DNA of 8,421 bases, from contig JACZYS010000111.1 of assembly GCA_022570975.1 (NCBI GenBank), positions 1 to 8,421 on the forward strand, given 5' to 3'. Below are positions 7,054 to 8,421 of the stretch, one piece after another (positions within the stretch are counted from its first letter, which is position 1; each line of letters starts with the position of its first letter). The DNA comes from Candidatus Zixiibacteriota bacterium. GTDB taxonomy: Bacteria > Zixibacteria > MSB-5A5 > GN15 > FEB-12. A model generated the notes under the pieces. The model was not told the DNA's origin, ran no database searches, and was given only the letters and a program-made list of their open reading frames with translations. Made by a program: the position numbers and the translations under genes.

Positions 7054-7089
7054 ACATTTTGCTTATCCGGTAAGTCAGAAATCTCTGAA

Positions 7090-8196
7090 TTAGTTGAGTT
7101 TTGCGGGGAGCTTTACAGGGAGCCTTATAATATTGCCCATGCTCTTGAGGGAATCTGCCGTTTGAGAGACAGGCAGATACGAGATATTATTGTTATTTTC
7201 CAGATAGAGACCAACTGAGATTTCTGAAATATTTCCTGAAAAATCAAAATTGTAGTTTGCAATTTCAATCTTATTTTTTTTCCACGTTGAAGTTCTTGTA
7301 ACCGGGGAGAAATCATAAGGGAAATATTTTGAACGGCTCTCGGTCTTAGTTATTACAGCTTCTTCATAATTTACCCAGAAAGCTACCGTATAATCATCTC
7401 TTATCCTTTCCAAAGGGATAAAATATAGTTCAATTCTAAACGATTCCTTTCCAAAAGGTGTCAATTCATAGCCGGCAAGATTGATAGCTGGATTTTGAAA
7501 ATATGCGTAAAAACTGTCCGGGATAATTGATATCAAGCCAATAGAGGACAAGAACAGTTTCTCTGAATGAATAAGGCTGTCTTTGAGATGGTTATTTATT
7601 TCCGGTTTTTTGAGTATACCAGCAAACAACTGCCGGAATAGATATTTTTTTGAAAAATCAAATCTTGATGAATCTGCGAAGAGGAATTCTTTCAGATTTT
7701 TTATCTGCCCTCTCAGCAAGTCAAACTTTGGTTGTTGTGAAATTTGCACATCAATGCTTACAATAGAATCTGCCACGTCACCTTTCCAGTTGGAAAAGAG
7801 CTTATTTACTCTTTCAATTTTTCTGTCGTTTGGTTTTGCAAAAGCTGCCAGCGAATATGTCTCTTTTGCGACAGTGTAATTCTTTACTCCTCCTTTTATC
7901 AGCAGATCGGCGCGAAAGCGAAATTTCATCCCCAGTTTAATGATAATTTCTTTCCATGTTTTGTTGTCCAGAAGTTCATTATGCTCTGTATACAGATTTA
8001 CGAAACCATTTATGATAGCATCCGGTGAAGCATATGACTGATTTTCAATATTGTCAATTAACTCTAAGGCAGGTTTTGGAAATCTGTCAGGATTAGCGGC
8101 AGTGTCATAGACGGGAGTTTCCGGATTATAGCCACACCCCAGTTGCGAAACTACCAGTATTACAAGAACCATTAGTTTTAATTTAAGAAAATTCAT
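7090..8196 (-). CDS. Putative lipoprotein of unknown function
   Basis: I do not recognise this 368-residue protein. Starting at ATG 8196 it has a type II signal peptide: the basic start MNFLKLK, a hydrophobic core and a Cys at residue 21 in VVSQLGC. The lipobox is imperfect, with Gln at -3 and Leu at -2, but the Cys position and the Pro/Asn/Thr-rich stretch after it fit a secreted lipoprotein. Residues 40-220 look mainly helical and charged. Residues about 236-345 look like a beta-sandwich, with the sequence AGYELTP, RIELYFIPL, DDYTVAFWV, TSTW and ISVGLYLE. The pattern resembles the extracytoplasmic beta domains attached to some membrane glycosyltransferases; this is a weak impression, not an assignment. 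No Shine-Dalgarno precedes 8196, and the AT-rich junction lies immediately upstream, so the native upstream region may be missing. The frame continues to a TTG at 8244, which would not give a better signal peptide. Confidence 0.75.
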   Translation of the reverse strand: MNFLKLKLMVLVILVVSQLGCGYNPETPVYDTAANPDRFPKPALELIDNIENQSYASPDAIINGFVNLYTEHNELLDNKTWKEIIIKLGMKFRFRADLLIKGGVKNYTVAKETYSLAAFAKPNDRKIERVNKLFSNWKGDVADSIVSIDVQISQQPKFDLLRGQIKNLKEFLFADSSRFDFSKKYLFRQLFAGILKKPEINNHLKDSLIHSEKLFLSSIGLISIIPDSFYAYFQNPAINLAGYELTPFGKESFRIELYFIPLERIRDDYTVAFWVNYEEAVITKTESRSKYFPYDFSPVTRTSTWKKNKIEIANYNFDFSGNISEISVGLYLENNNNISYLPVSQTADSLKSMGNIIRLPVKLPAKLN

Positions 8197-8421
8197 GATA
8201 TTCAAGATTTTTTTAAAGACGAAAAAAATAGAATCAAAGAACAACCTAAAAATGGAGAAACTTACTCAGAAGTCTTAAATAGAATGTACAGTTTTTTAAA
8301 ATATGTAGATAAAAAATATGAAGGTAAAAATATTTTAATAATTAGTCACGAAAGTCCCCTTTTTCTTTTAGATGGTAAAGTAAGAGGACTTTCTTTATTA
8401 GAAACTATCGAAAAGTTTTCT
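8182..8421 (+). pseudogene. Fragment of a histidine-phosphatase (phosphoglycerate mutase-like) domain, truncated at both ends
   Basis: The plus strand is open from 8182 (after an in-frame TAA at 8179) to the window edge. From about 8215 it reads like the C-terminal half of a histidine phosphatase: NGETYSEVLNRM (8251-8286) with the family Glu, then YEGKNILIISHESPLFLL with the second catalytic His in SHE. The N-terminal RHG motif with the phosphorylated His is absent, and no ATG occurs before 8284, inside the domain, so the gene is broken at its 5' side. Its first bases overlap the 5' end of the lipoprotein gene on the other strand. Codon use (AAA, AAT, TTA, AGA) and about 25% GC differ sharply from the neighbouring genes. 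I infer a junction between about 8197 and 8215. The domain might have been free-standing or part of a larger enzyme; this cannot be told here. Confidence 0.6.

Noticed and set aside
6811..7089. Known SAM-I, SAM-II or SAH riboswitch before metK
   Set aside because: I could not find the conserved core sequences or pseudoknot arms of these classes on the minus strand. A covariance search would be decisive.
7583..8028. Two overlapping plus-strand frames opposite the lipoprotein gene
   Set aside because: The minus-strand frame carries a coherent signal peptide and folded-protein pattern; the plus-strand frames do not.
1..8421. CRISPR arrays, tRNA or rRNA genes, insertion sequences, defence or toxin-antitoxin genes
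   Set aside because: None was seen on either strand; the window is mostly housekeeping genes with short intergenic gaps.

Overview
The window looks like a housekeeping stretch from a diderm (Gram-negative-type) bacterium, probably an uncultured lineage. Three things suggest this: two LptF/LptG-type permeases (lipopolysaccharide export), a lipoprotein with a signal peptide, and a mid-to-low GC content. The short form of S-adenosylhomocysteinase, ending in SSWEMGT, and the general style of the proteins would fit an FCB-group or related candidate phylum. That placement is a guess from protein style, not a demonstrated assignment.

Layout. Positions 1-641 (minus) hold the N-terminal half of a KamA-family radical SAM aminomutase. 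It runs off the left edge and carries an apparent one-base frameshift near 366. Positions 642-1133 are a divergent intergenic region with one good sigma70-like promoter facing kamA. Positions 1134-4332 (plus) form a tightly overlapping operon of an LptF-like permease, an LptG-like permease and a class I SAM-dependent methyltransferase. The converging minus-strand unit reads metK (start 6810) then ahcY (stop 4384), and ends in an intrinsic terminator whose U-tract overlaps the methyltransferase stop codon. Positions 6811-7089 are the metK leader and promoter region. Positions 7090-8196 (minus) encode an unrecognised lipoprotein. The last ~220 bases are very AT-rich (about 25% GC by hand count over 8221-8421) and encode, on the plus strand, part of a histidine-phosphatase domain with no possible proper start. 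This abrupt change looks like a junction, either an assembly chimera or a rearrangement.

How the genes fit together. MetK makes S-adenosylmethionine and AhcY removes the S-adenosylhomocysteine left after methyl transfer, so metK-ahcY is an activated-methyl-cycle operon. The two adjacent units encode SAM users: the methyltransferase and the radical SAM enzyme. LptF and LptG would form the inner-membrane channel of the LptB2FGC lipopolysaccharide extractor. Why a methyltransferase is translationally coupled to them is not evident from sequence.

I found no CRISPR array, tRNA, rRNA, insertion sequence or defence system, and I do not see a clearly novel multi-gene system. The items most worth checking are the right-hand junction, the kamA frameshift and the metK leader.
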